Both the position numbers and the translations under genes were made by a program. Shown here in pieces: positions 1 through 6,635 of a DNA stretch of 36,570 bases. Numbering within the stretch: the first letter of the stretch is position 1; every line of letters begins with the position of its first letter. The notes under the pieces are model-generated. The model was not told the origin of the DNA and searched no databases. It worked only from the letters and a program-made list of their open reading frames with translations. The DNA is taken from positions 1 to 36,570 of the forward strand of contig NZ_JBHTHQ010000025.1 of NCBI RefSeq assembly GCF_042676605.1, in the 5' to 3' direction. Source of the stretch: Alloscardovia venturai (GTDB lineage Bacteria; Actinomycetota; Actinomycetes; Actinomycetales; Bifidobacteriaceae).

Positions 1-95
1 TTCTCTCCTGGAGCTATTTGACGATACTCAACAGTGTCACGCCCCAACACCCAACGATTAACACGCCTACGGCATCTCTTCTTGATGGATGCCAT
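1..95 (-). CDS. Partial N-terminus of a leftward gene, possibly an integrase
   Basis: An open frame starts with ATG at 95 and runs off the left edge, giving about 31 residues with the very basic N-terminus MASIKKRCRRRVNRW. A purine-rich GAGAGAAG lies 7 bases upstream of the ATG and could be its ribosome-binding site. An N-terminus of the MASIKKR type is common in actinobacterial phage and ICE tyrosine recombinases, and a tRNA gene lies close by, so a site-specific integrase is a reasonable guess. No catalytic residue is inside the window, so this stays a hypothesis; it could be any basic DNA-binding protein. Confidence 0.4.
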   Translation of the reverse strand, partial: MASIKKRCRRRVNRWVLGRDTVEYRQIAPGE

Positions 96-288
96 GTTCA
101 GTCTTCTCTCGTACTAATTTATTGCTCTTGTTTCGTAGATTGCAACAGATTTAACAGTACTCGTTCCTCGACCAAATAGTTCACCATGAACCTAATCTAC
201 ATCACAATGATTTGAATAGATAACTGCTAGTAGAGTAGTGAGCAGGGTCGGTGCGTGTGACACAACTTCGAGAATTTTACGGCACGCG

Positions 289-317
289 TTGCTTTGTTCA
301 TCTAAAGATGGTATAGT
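289..317 (+). promoter_or_regulatory. Promoter of the tRNA-Lys gene
   Basis: TTGCTT at 289-294 and TATAGT at 312-317 are separated by 17 bases. The tRNA starts 10 bases after the -10 box. The match to a vegetative sigma-factor promoter is good, which argues that the tRNA is expressed rather than a silent remnant. Confidence 0.6.
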
Positions 318-327
318 ATCTGACGTT

Positions 328-400
328 GCCCCTATAGCTCAATTGGCAGAGCAGCGTCCTTTTAAGTCGTGGGTTCACAGTTCGAGTCTGTGTGGGGGCA
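328..400 (+). tRNA. tRNA-Lys (anticodon UUU)
   Basis: The 73-base sequence folds into a full cloverleaf. It has a 7-bp acceptor stem (one G-U pair), a 4-bp D stem, a loop CTTTTAA with anticodon TTT, a 5-bp T stem and the TTCGAGT loop, with G18G19 and A58 present. The anticodon stem is imperfect, with a G-U pair at 27-43 and a U-U mismatch at 30-40. No CCA is encoded; the discriminator is followed by C and a T-run that can end transcription. tRNA 3' ends are common ICE attachment sites, but no second copy of the 3' end was seen in the window. The gene may be the chromosomal edge of an integrated element or a tRNA carried by it. Confidence 0.93.
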
Positions 401-784
401 CTTTTTTATACCGTTTATACGCGTGGCTTGGCGATGAAGCTGAGATTGTGAACGATGTGAATCAGTTGCATCTCTATCTTCTGGGTTTATGAGATAACGT
501 GGAGCGGTGGTGGCTATCTTATTAGGTAAAAGACTTTGAATGGACTCTGTAGAGAGTAAATCTGCTGGTGATACGGAGAAGAATTCCGCTGCGTTGGCTA
601 AATCGTCAAGAGTCCAACGGACACGTCCATTAAGTTTTTGTGAGACGTTGCTTCGAGATATGTGTAGTGCATCTGCGAATTCATATTGATCGCAACCTGA
701 GAGTGTATAGCGCAGACGGATATTGTCAGTGATTATCGTCTGCATTTGTGCGGATGATTCAGTAGGCTCAATATTTTTCTTCAT
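362..784 (-). CDS. XRE-family HTH regulator (leftward)
   Basis: This is a 140-residue protein starting at ATG 784. Residues about 33-56 form an XRE/Cro-type helix-turn-helix (FADALHISRSNVSQKLNGRV) followed by the helices WTLDDLANAAEFFSVSPADLL typical of phage and ICE repressors. No Shine-Dalgarno sequence precedes the ATG, and a promoter (TTGACA, 18 bases, CATAAT on the minus strand) places transcription start at or next to it, so the mRNA is probably leaderless. The C-terminal 60 residues have no recognisable domain. The stop codon lies inside the anticodon loop of the opposite-strand tRNA-Lys, so the last 13 or so residues are antisense to the tRNA. It probably forms a Cro/CI-like pair with the divergent gene at 853. 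The DNA-binding role is well supported; the targets are inferred. Confidence 0.8.
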   Translation of the reverse strand: MKKNIEPTESSAQMQTIITDNIRLRYTLSGCDQYEFADALHISRSNVSQKLNGRVRWTLDDLANAAEFFSVSPADLLSTESIQSLLPNKIATTAPRYLINPEDRDATDSHRSQSQLHRQATRINGIKKCPHTDSNCEPTT

Positions 785-791
785 AAAAGTG

Positions 792-845
792 ATTATGTCA
801 TAATGAAATAACACTTGTCAATATGTCGCTATGAAATGTTAAACT
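792..845. promoter_or_regulatory. Divergent promoter and direct-repeat operators between two XRE genes
   Basis: Two 15-base direct repeats, TATGTCATAATGAAA (794-808) and TATGTCGCTATGAAA (822-836), differ at three positions and lie 28 bases apart. The leftward promoter is TTGACA/CATAAT (816-821 and 792-797 on the minus strand), so the first repeat overlaps its -10 box. The rightward gene has TTGTCA at 815-820 and a TTAAACT-like -10 around 838-845, and the second repeat sits in its spacer. This layout suits a repressor binding both repeats and controlling both genes. The repeats are read directly; the binding protein is inferred. Confidence 0.6.
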
Positions 846-852
846 ATTAAAC

Positions 853-1059
853 ATGAACGCCATTCAGTTAAATATCACAGAAAATATGAGGCAATTAATG
901 AAGTCGCGTGGAATATCGCAAGAGCAACTTGCGCAGGCACGAGGAATTACGCAGGGTGCATTCTCGAACAAGTTATCGAATAAAAGACCGTGGAATACAG
1001 ACGATATTACGTTTTATTCTGCTTATTTTGATATGCCTGTTACCTCGATAATTTCATAG
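853..1059 (+). CDS. Small XRE-family HTH protein (rightward)
   Basis: A 68-residue protein made almost entirely of one helix-turn-helix domain: MRQLMKSRGISQEQLAQARG, then ITQGAFSNKLSNKRPWNTDD. It resembles the leftward regulator at 362-784 in its recognition-helix region and in the following WNTDDITFYSAYFDMPVTSI, so the two are likely paralogues acting on the shared operator. There is no ribosome-binding site before the ATG, and a -10-like TTAAACT lies directly upstream, suggesting a leaderless mRNA. A Cro-like antagonist or a lytic/transfer switch is likely; which of the two proteins represses which gene cannot be told from sequence. Confidence 0.75.
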   Translation: MNAIQLNITENMRQLMKSRGISQEQLAQARGITQGAFSNKLSNKRPWNTDDITFYSAYFDMPVTSIIS

Positions 1060-1067
1060 AAAGAAAA

Positions 1068-1099
1068 AACTTCCGTCGTATTGCAGTACGGCGGAAGTT
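1068..1099. terminator. Strong hairpin after the XRE gene, terminator or attenuator
   Basis: AACTTCCGTCGTA (1068-1080) pairs with TACGGCGGAAGTT (1087-1099) over 13 bp with one G-T pair and a six-base loop. There is no T-run on the plus-strand side, but an A-run precedes the hairpin, so it is a better intrinsic terminator for leftward transcription. On the plus strand it may act as a processing or attenuation structure ahead of the gene at 1160. Confidence 0.5.
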
Positions 1100-1159
1100 A
1101 AGTAAGTCAATCATCTATTTCTGAACGCCAATTCAAAAAACAAACAGAAAGTACTTACA

Positions 1160-3043
1160 ATGAACAATTTTATTGATACCACTGTATCTTCAAACACCTC
1201 AAACATCAATGAGCTTGTCTCAATTAATACGCCATCTTCTATTTTCGATGTCGATGAAGCACAACGTCAACGAGTTCGTTCGCTCTCTGGTAAAGAGCAG
1301 ACTGAATGGGCGAATAAGGTAACGGCTCGTGGTCGTAATGAGCTTATATCTGCTCAGGATATGCATGACCAGCTTGTCAATCAGATAGCAACTTTCGAAA
1401 ACACTATCAATGAGGCATACAGTGGTCAAGCAGACGCGATTCTAGGCTATGCAAATTTTCAAGACTATCTCAAGGCTGAGTTTAGTGAGCTCAAAATGAT
1501 TAAGTCGCGTGAAGCGCGAGGTCAAATAGTCCAAGCGTTTAAACAGGCTAATATGTCTACTCGCGTAATTGCAAGTCTGCTTAATGTGGGCGTCGCAACA
1601 GTGCACCGCGATTTGCAATCCACAATGAAAGCTGCGAGTGGACAGGTGTTCCATAGTGGAACACCTGTCCATGAAGAAAATGCCAGTGTTCAGGTGTTCC
1701 ACAACGGAACACCTGAACAGTCAACGACTTCTATCTCGCTTGATCGAAAAACGTACAGCGATAAGCGCGGGGCGGAACTCATTATTCGTGATTACTTGGA
1801 AATCATGTACTTGACTGAGGTGGAGGGCAAGTCTCGTCGTCAAGCTGCAGAAGAACTTGGTATCCCTCATGCAACAGCAAATGAGACTATGCATGCTTAT
1901 AACGATAAGCATGATGCGATTAACAGTCTTTTTGTTCGTGCGCGCTTGATTCAGCTTGACCCTGACCAGTCGGAATCTATCGCATACGTCGCAGACCAGC
2001 TCGGTCTCAGCGTTCATGGTGCGCAATGGTTAACTGATCCTAAAGGCTGGGCAGATAAGAAGTATCACAAGCATGGAGACTACACCTTCCTCGAAGACGG
2101 AACGACTCTGCTTCTGCGTGATCATATTGCATGTGAAATTATTACACCGGCAAGTATTTATGAATGGTTGAAAGCACCAGTGGCACGCTTATCTCCACTC
2201 GTTCTCCAGTATGAGGATGAGAATGGGGTAACTCAGCGTAGTGAAACTTCGCTTACTCGTTTGGGTGAGATTTGCCACGCATCTCAGGAGACTTTGTCGT
2301 ATCAGTTTAATGAGATGCGCAAGGAATGGCGTCAATATCAGGAAGATATGGTTGCTCAGGACGCGTTGGAACAGTCTCAGAAAAACTATGAACAACACAA
2401 AAATGATACACCTGCTGCAACTTCTACTGCGACTGCAATTCCTGTATCTGCTCCTACTTCTGCTCCTGTAGTAGCTTCTACAGGTGCGAAGGAGTTGACT
2501 GATGAGGGCAAACTCTCTCATATCGCGAGCATGACACCGGCCGAGGCTGCTACCCGTTTTGCTGAGCAAGACGGGTGGATGTTCTTACCACAACAGCCGA
2601 CTAGTATCGAGCAAGCTATACATGACGTGTGGTTCAGCAAGATCGTGTATAAGAGCATCCAGACTCCAGCAACCTATTTGGAATATATTAGGCAGCGTAT
2701 CGCGTTCAAACTCTACTCCGATGATAACCAATACAAGCATCTCGACCCTGAGTTTGTAATGAGTATTAGTGACTTCGCAAAAAGTTTGATGGAGCCACTC
2801 GAAATGACTCTTTCCATGACCGCTCGTATTAAAGATATCCGCTTACGCCTGGATAAGAAACAGCGTGATGAATACATACGTCTGGCGCAGAACCTGAAAA
2901 ACACGCTCGATGTGGTTATCGAATCCATGAGCTCGGAGACTCCACGCGTGTATTCCATTGATGTAGACGATGCGGAAGATAAGCGTTTGAAAGCAATGCA
3001 GGAAGAGGAAGACGAACTCAAAGACCTCATGGAAGGCTTCTAA
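1160..3043 (+). CDS. Large protein with two HTH motifs, unknown mobile-element regulator
   Basis: This 627-residue soluble protein is not recognised as a named family. A helix-turn-helix is visible at about 120-152 (MSTRVIASLLNVGVATVHRD), a type seen in many actinobacterial element proteins. A second lies at about 225-252 (SRRQAAEELGIPHATANETM). Between them the octapeptides QVFHSGTP (162-169) and QVFHNGTP (178-185) are encoded by two perfect DNA inverted repeats. Residues about 400-450 form a Gln-rich then Thr/Ala/Pro-rich linker, and the C-terminus is charged (EEEDELKDLMEGF). The start has only a weak ribosome-binding site (AGAAAG). The gene at 3059 follows 15 bases downstream, so they form an operon. 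A DNA-binding regulator or replication accessory protein is likely; it could act on the shared promoters, but nothing shows this. Confidence 0.65.
   Translation: MNNFIDTTVSSNTSNINELVSINTPSSIFDVDEAQRQRVRSLSGKEQTEWANKVTARGRNELISAQDMHDQLVNQIATFENTINEAYSGQADAILGYANFQDYLKAEFSELKMIKSREARGQIVQAFKQANMSTRVIASLLNVGVATVHRDLQSTMKAASGQVFHSGTPVHEENASVQVFHNGTPEQSTTSISLDRKTYSDKRGAELIIRDYLEIMYLTEVEGKSRRQAAEELGIPHATANETMHAYNDKHDAINSLFVRARLIQLDPDQSESIAYVADQLGLSVHGAQWLTDPKGWADKKYHKHGDYTFLEDGTTLLLRDHIACEIITPASIYEWLKAPVARLSPLVLQYEDENGVTQRSETSLTRLGEICHASQETLSYQFNEMRKEWRQYQEDMVAQDALEQSQKNYEQHKNDTPAATSTATAIPVSAPTSAPVVASTGAKELTDEGKLSHIASMTPAEAATRFAEQDGWMFLPQQPTSIEQAIHDVWFSKIVYKSIQTPATYLEYIRQRIAFKLYSDDNQYKHLDPEFVMSISDFAKSLMEPLEMTLSMTARIKDIRLRLDKKQRDEYIRLAQNLKNTLDVVIESMSSETPRVYSIDVDDAEDKRLKAMQEEEDELKDLMEGF
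1639..1671. repeat. Perfect inverted repeat IR1 inside a coding sequence
   Basis: TGGACAGGTGTTCC (1639-1652) and its exact complement (1658-1671) are separated by five bases, ATAGT. The core CAGGTGTTCC-N5-GGAACACCTG is identical to that of the second repeat 48 bases downstream. It can form a 14-bp mRNA hairpin or serve as a palindromic protein-binding site, and it encodes part of the QVFHSGTP peptide. Confidence 0.85.
1687..1719. repeat. Perfect inverted repeat IR2 inside a coding sequence
   Basis: TGTTCAGGTGTTCC (1687-1700) and its exact complement (1706-1719) flank a five-base loop, ACAAC. The core matches IR1 while loop and outer bases differ, and the outer base pairs are compensated on both arms (GGACAGG in IR1, GTTCAGG in IR2). 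This suggests that pairing itself is conserved. Confidence 0.85.
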
Positions 3044-3058
3044 AACAGGGGAACAGGT

Positions 3059-3814
3059 ATGGAGAGTTTGTTTGAGGAAGAGATGAGGCAACACATCATG
3101 GAAGAAAAACTGAGCAATGATGTCGAGGAATGGAACGCGTACACGCGTATTAAACGCATCATGAGTGTCTGCGAAAAAATTAACGTTACAGCGCAAGTAA
3201 GACCATGGGCCTACTCAACAGGCGAAACTGTAAACAGCCTAGTCAGTGTAGTCCAGCAGCGCATGTGGGATAAATGGAAACCATGCTGGGATATTACAGA
3301 CACAGACCCGAGCGAAGGTAACGTGTACGCATGGAGTACACGACTTGTATCATTCACATTGCAAGAATTCCGTCGTAATATCCTCTCTGGAGGAGTCACG
3401 TGCGCACCCACGGCATTAGAGCATGGGGTAGAGCAGTATCCGGAAACTGAACCTACATTTATGCAGACTCTTGTCATGGACGGGCGAGACCTCCAAAGCG
3501 CAGAAACGAACAGAGAAAAAATCGTGACCATGCTTGTCGCAGCAGCAGGAGGATTTGCCCACCCCAACATTCTCGAGCATGCTACCCACTGCGTGGTCTT
3601 GATGGAGAAAACATACGCGAAAAAATATTCCGCGAAAGAATGGGACAGCCTTACCCGCATGATTGTCAGTATCCGGCCAAACATCATGCTTAATAACCTG
3701 TTCAAGAAAGCATACCTGAGTGTTTTTACGCATGATAATAAGACACGACAGATAGATAACTTGGGAGAAGTCCATAATTATTACGCGCGTGTGCGTGCAT
3801 CACACCGCCACTAG
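3059..3814 (+). CDS. Hypothetical protein, co-transcribed with the two-HTH protein
   Basis: This 251-residue protein is not recognised. It is soluble, with no membrane segment or signal peptide. It has an acidic, helical N-terminus (LFEEEMRQHIMEEKLSNDVEE) and a Trp-rich stretch at about 70-95 (MWDKWKPCWDITDTDPSEG). The start is ATG 3059, preceded by GGGGAAC, 15 bases after the previous stop, so translation is probably coupled. A rho-independent terminator follows about 45 bases after the stop, closing the two-gene unit. The function is unknown; a partner of the upstream HTH protein is the simplest guess from position. Confidence 0.6.
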   Translation: MESLFEEEMRQHIMEEKLSNDVEEWNAYTRIKRIMSVCEKINVTAQVRPWAYSTGETVNSLVSVVQQRMWDKWKPCWDITDTDPSEGNVYAWSTRLVSFTLQEFRRNILSGGVTCAPTALEHGVEQYPETEPTFMQTLVMDGRDLQSAETNREKIVTMLVAAAGGFAHPNILEHATHCVVLMEKTYAKKYSAKEWDSLTRMIVSIRPNIMLNNLFKKAYLSVFTHDNKTRQIDNLGEVHNYYARVRASHRH

Positions 3815-3859
3815 CTATTAGAATAAGAAACTGTCTTCTTCTCAAGTGATATTGACTAC

Positions 3860-3910
3860 AAGGGGCGTAACCACTCTTCACAGGGTGGCTGCGCCCCTTT
3901 CTGTTTTTGT
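3860..3910 (+). terminator. Rho-independent terminator
   Basis: AAGGGGCG (3860-3867) pairs perfectly with CGCCCCTT (3892-3899). An inner ACCAC/GTGG-type pairing sits between the arms, and a T-rich tract (TTTCTGTTTTTGTT) follows. It ends the operon 1160-3814. Thirteen bases of it (CAGGGTGGCTGCG) recur at 7123-7135, near the end of the Doc gene. Confidence 0.85.
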
Positions 3911-3952
3911 TGCTGTGTTTCTTTTATTTATCTATCTTCTTTTTAAAACTAT

Positions 3953-3986
3953 TTTCTAGTTTTCTAGTAAAATAGAAAACTAGAAA
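3953..3986. promoter_or_regulatory. Perfect palindromic operator upstream of the RHH gene
   Basis: TTTCTAGTTTTCTA (3953-3966) and its exact complement TAGAAAACTAGAAA (3973-3986) flank GTAAAA, eight bases before the RHH start codon. TAAAAT at 3968-3973 fits a -10 box inside the palindrome. Ribbon-helix-helix antitoxins normally repress their own operon from such a palindrome, so autoregulation is the likely use. Confidence 0.7.
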
Positions 3987-3994
3987 GGCTGATT

Positions 3995-4180
3995 ATGGTT
4001 CATAGAGTAGTGACGCTGAAAAGACGCACGCGAGAAGGAGATACTCCCTTGCGACAGTTAAATGTGCTCATTACGGCGGAAAGACATCAAGCATTGAAGC
4101 GATACGCCATCGAACAGTCTCGTCCTATGGCGGATATACTGAGTGACTGGATTGATGAGAAAATAGAGGTACACTCATGA
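3995..4180 (+). CDS. Ribbon-helix-helix (RHH) protein, putative antitoxin/repressor
   Basis: A 61-residue protein. The segment LRQLNVLITAERHQALKRYA followed by IEQSRPMADILSDWIDEKIE matches an RHH fold: a short beta strand (QLNVLIT) and two helices. Such CopG/Arc-like proteins bind DNA as dimers and often serve as antitoxins. The gene starts eight bases after a perfect palindrome, which is probably its own operator. Its stop overlaps the next gene by four bases (ATGA), so the four genes 3995-5966 are translationally coupled. In classic TacAT/AtaRT-type modules an RHH protein neutralises a GNAT acetyltransferase toxin; here the GNAT is the third gene of the cassette. The antitoxin role is inferred. 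Confidence 0.75.
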   Translation: MVHRVVTLKRRTREGDTPLRQLNVLITAERHQALKRYAIEQSRPMADILSDWIDEKIEVHS

Positions 4181-4518
4181 AAATAACAACAGTAATTAGT
4201 GCGAAGATTCGTGATGATATTTATCAATCAATACGAAATGGTAAAAAACAGTTTGAAGTACGTACTGAGCCTTTTGGTTCGGCTGGAGTTATTCGATACG
4301 TGAGTGCCTCAACAGGTAAGCAGTTAGGATTTTGGCAGATTAAGGAATCGTTAAGCGTACCTATATCTGATCGTTCGACTATACAGAAATATGCTGCGGT
4401 GCCGCGCGAAATAGTAGATGAACTTTTTCCTATGACTTCAGGAACATGTGTGTATGTTGCACGATTGGGGCATGAGGTTACTGTTAACTCTTTGTTTGAA
4501 AGAGGCGAAAATGAGTAG
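4177..4518 (+). CDS. Small ASCH/PUA-like domain protein
   Basis: A 113-residue protein. Its N-terminus VISAKIRDDIYQSIRNGKKQ followed by FEVRTEPF fits the ASCH pattern (a helix, then G-K-K-x-x-E-x-R). ASCH domains have a PUA-like fold and are predicted to bind RNA or act on modified nucleotides. Residues 38-57 (VIRYVSASTGKQLGFWQIKE) fit the following strands. It overlaps the RHH gene by four bases and the GNAT gene by eight, so all are made from one message. The family match is weaker than for the 5589 gene. It may be a second antitoxin or an RNA-binding partner of the GNAT protein. Confidence 0.55.
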   Translation: MKITTVISAKIRDDIYQSIRNGKKQFEVRTEPFGSAGVIRYVSASTGKQLGFWQIKESLSVPISDRSTIQKYAAVPREIVDELFPMTSGTCVYVARLGHEVTVNSLFERGENE

Positions 4519-5611
4519 TGATGTATTAGAGTATCGTTTATTTTCCGATTTTGATCTCCAAGATCCATTCTTTGATAGTCTGCGCAAAAGTTATTCTGGG
4601 TTTGATGATTGGTTTAATCGTAAGGCTGCTGCCGGTGAGAAGGCTTATACGGTATATGAGGACAGTAGCATTGTTGCGTTCTTATATCTCAAGGAAGAGA
4701 ATGATGATGATTACTCTGTAGTGCCTATTCTTAGTGGTCGTAGATTAAAAATTGGGACTTTTAAAGTAGACTTTGATCATCACTCTAGTATTGGGAAACG
4801 TCTATTTGCTATTACTATGCGTACCTTTGCTGCTGGTGAATACCCGTACGTGTACGTTACTACGTTTGATGCTCCTCATACGCAAGGGCTCCGTCATATG
4901 TTTGAACAATATGGTTTTGAACGATACGGCAGTAAAGGTGAGGAAGAGGTATGGGTTAAAGTCCGGCCAGCTCACATTGATCATGCAGTTGATGTGTACA
5001 AGAGATACCCATTTTTGGATATACAAGAAGATACAAGAAGCATAGCTTTTCCACTATTGTCGTATGGCAGAAAAGCAACGTTCCTGCCAATTTACCCGTT
5101 GTGGCATCAACGGCTTTTTACGAGTCGTCTTGCAAATGAGAGCAAGACAATTATCCCCGACGAGACGCGTGTAAATTCAATAGAGAAGATTTATTTAACA
5201 TCTATATCTGCTGTTGGTGTATTGCGTGCCGGAGATGTTCTTCTTATCTATCGCACGGCGCCAAGGGGTACGGTTGCTCGATATACTGCTGTTGTCACTG
5301 CTTTCTGCACAGTTGTAGAGGTAAAAAATATTCGTGATTTTAAAACCTTTGATGAATTTAAACGATACGAGAGAGGTAGAAGTGTTTTCACCGAAGACGA
5401 ATTAAAAAATTTCTACAGAACGGGAAAATACCCATACATTCTTACGTTCCTGGAAAATTTCTCTTTCCACACGCCATATCCTACACGTGGGCAGCTGCTT
5501 GATGCAGGACTTATGAATGGGGAATATCCTGCTGGACAGCTTATCTCTTCAGCACAGCTGAGAAAAATTATCGAGTTGGGAGGAACAGGTGAAAGTTTTA
5601 TTATCGATTAA
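4511..5611 (+). CDS. GNAT acetyltransferase with C-terminal PUA/EVE-like domain
   Basis: A 366-residue protein. Start ATG 4511 was chosen because AAAGAGGCGAAA precedes it and it overlaps the upstream stop by eight bases. Residues about 45-150 look like a GNAT fold: YTVYEDSSIVAFLYLKEEND, then the acetyl-CoA-binding region HHSSIGKRLFAITMR (90-104), then LRHMFEQYGFERYG (127-140). The canonical R/QxxGxG/A is partly degenerate (SSIGKR). Residues about 225-320 (IYLTSISAVGVLRAGDVLLI and the following strands) resemble a PUA/EVE-like RNA-binding domain, with FTEDELKNFY between strands. A GNAT joined to a PUA-like domain next to an RHH gene suggests an acetyltransferase that acts on tRNA or another RNA-bound target, as TacT-type toxins do. 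The GNAT part is fairly sure; the RNA target is inferred. Confidence 0.65.
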   Translation: MSSDVLEYRLFSDFDLQDPFFDSLRKSYSGFDDWFNRKAAAGEKAYTVYEDSSIVAFLYLKEENDDDYSVVPILSGRRLKIGTFKVDFDHHSSIGKRLFAITMRTFAAGEYPYVYVTTFDAPHTQGLRHMFEQYGFERYGSKGEEEVWVKVRPAHIDHAVDVYKRYPFLDIQEDTRSIAFPLLSYGRKATFLPIYPLWHQRLFTSRLANESKTIIPDETRVNSIEKIYLTSISAVGVLRAGDVLLIYRTAPRGTVARYTAVVTAFCTVVEVKNIRDFKTFDEFKRYERGRSVFTEDELKNFYRTGKYPYILTFLENFSFHTPYPTRGQLLDAGLMNGEYPAGQLISSAQLRKIIELGGTGESFIID

Positions 5612-5966
5612 ACCTGAATACGTGAATAAGATCCTTGCAGGAGAAAAAATTTTCGAATTCCGTCGTAAACTTTTCAAACGCGACGACGTAGACACTATAG
5701 TGATTTATTCCTCCGCTCCTGTGCAGCGTGTGGTAGCAGAAGCGAGTATCGACGCTATTCTTACCGATACGCCAGAACGATTATGGCATGATACACATGA
5801 ATGTGGCGGTATCTCTTATGACAAGTATAAGAACTATTTTCATGATACAGATGCTGCTTATGCGATTAAGTTTAAACAAGTTACGCCTTTAGAAGCACCT
5901 GCATTATTAAACGAGTATGCGCCACAGATTAGTAGGCCTCCTCAGTCGTTCGCTTATATAGCATAA
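5589..5966 (+). CDS. ASCH-domain protein
   Basis: A 125-residue protein starting with GTG 5589, behind a strong GGGAGG at 5578-5583, and overlapping the GNAT stop by 23 bases. The sequence LLSIKPEYVNKILAGEKIFE followed by FRRKLF, then VDTIVIYSSAPVQRVVAEA, is a typical ASCH domain (start strand, K-x-I-x-x-G-x-K-x-x-E-x-R signature, then the IYxSxPxxxVVaea strand). ASCH proteins bind RNA or, in a few cases, hydrolyse modified nucleosides. Its coupling to a GNAT/PUA fusion and to a second ASCH-like gene is unusual. It may be an RNA-recognition or immunity subunit; the family call is firm, the role is not. Confidence 0.8.
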   Translation: MKVLLSIKPEYVNKILAGEKIFEFRRKLFKRDDVDTIVIYSSAPVQRVVAEASIDAILTDTPERLWHDTHECGGISYDKYKNYFHDTDAAYAIKFKQVTPLEAPALLNEYAPQISRPPQSFAYIA

Positions 5967-5989
5967 CGAGAGTTTCTTTTCCTATAACT

Positions 5990-6034
5990 GGGTGCAGCTA
6001 ATTCTTCGTGAATGGTTGCGCCCCTTCTTATTTT
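5990..6034 (+). terminator. Rho-independent terminator after the GNAT/ASCH cassette
   Basis: GGGTGCAGCTA (5990-6000) pairs with the TGGTTGCGCCC region (to 6023) over about 11 bp including G-T pairs, with an AATTCTTCGTGAA apex. CTTCTTATTTT follows. It separates the cassette from the Panacea/Doc operon. Confidence 0.6.
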
Positions 6035-6043
6035 CAAGCGGTC

Positions 6044-6113
6044 TTGTGCATACGCAAAATTGGGTGTATTATCTTATCTTTACTCTAAAATTAAAGTATT
6101 GAGGATAGATAAG
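6044..6113 (+). promoter_or_regulatory. Promoter and possible operator of the Panacea-Doc operon
   Basis: TTGTGC (6044-6049) and TATTAT (6067-6072) are spaced by 17 bases. Directly after the -10 box CTTATCT (6073-6079) is the inverse of AGATAAG (6107-6113), and an imperfect palindrome TACTCTAAAATTAAAGTA lies between. Toxin-antitoxin operons are commonly repressed by the antitoxin or complex at such sites. Confidence 0.55.
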
Positions 6114-6122
6114 GAAGGAAAA

Positions 6123-6635
6123 ATGATGGTCACTGCATTAGACGTAGCAAACACTTTCATTATGCGTCATTCGGATTTATACCTTTCTAACTTGTCCTTG
6201 AATAAACTGGTATATTTCGCTCAGGTAGAGTCACTGCGCCTGACGGGTAAGCCATTGTTTGAGTCTGAGATTCAAGCATGGCAGTATGGTCCGGTAGAAC
6301 CTGACGTGTATAGAGCATTTTCGCATCATAAGACTGCTTATCTTACTCCTGCAGGGGTAGTCAAGAACGATGAACAAGTAAATCGTATAGTTGATCATGT
6401 AGCAGACAAGTATGGTTTTCTCACTGCTTTTGATCTTGTTGACTATTCTCATCGAGACGGTGGTGCATGGAAAAACGTGTATGACGGTACGCGCAATAAG
6501 ACAATTACCATTAAGGACATCCTTGACTCGGATGATGTAGTTTCTTACCCAACATTAGAGGGCACGATGACGCAAGATATGCACGATATATATAACAAGT
6601 ATCGTAATACGTTCCGTCTTCTTGGTGATGCATGA
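6123..6635 (+). CDS. Panacea-domain (DUF4065/SocA-like) antitoxin
   Basis: A 170-residue protein. ATG 6123 was chosen because AAGGAAGG sits five bases upstream; further upstream in-frame codons lie in the promoter. The N-terminal half, TALDVANTFIMRHSDLYLSN, then LSLNKLVYFAQVESLRLTGK and IQAWQYGPVEPDVYRAF, is the Panacea signature (LxKLxYFAQ...W.yGPV.P.vY). Panacea proteins are promiscuous antitoxins found next to many unrelated toxins, and direct neutralisation is known for several pairs. Here the partner is the Doc-like gene that overlaps by four bases (ATGA). The family assignment is strong, and so is the pairing with Doc by position. Confidence 0.85.
   Translation: MMVTALDVANTFIMRHSDLYLSNLSLNKLVYFAQVESLRLTGKPLFESEIQAWQYGPVEPDVYRAFSHHKTAYLTPAGVVKNDEQVNRIVDHVADKYGFLTAFDLVDYSHRDGGAWKNVYDGTRNKTITIKDILDSDDVVSYPTLEGTMTQDMHDIYNKYRNTFRLLGDA

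Noticed and set aside
328..400. tRNA 3' end as a proven attachment site
   Set aside because: No second copy of the 3' end sequence was found in the window, so an att pair cannot be claimed.
238..492. Open frame of 84 codons across the tRNA on the plus strand
   Set aside because: It runs through the tRNA-Lys gene, has no ribosome-binding site and its protein has no recognisable features.
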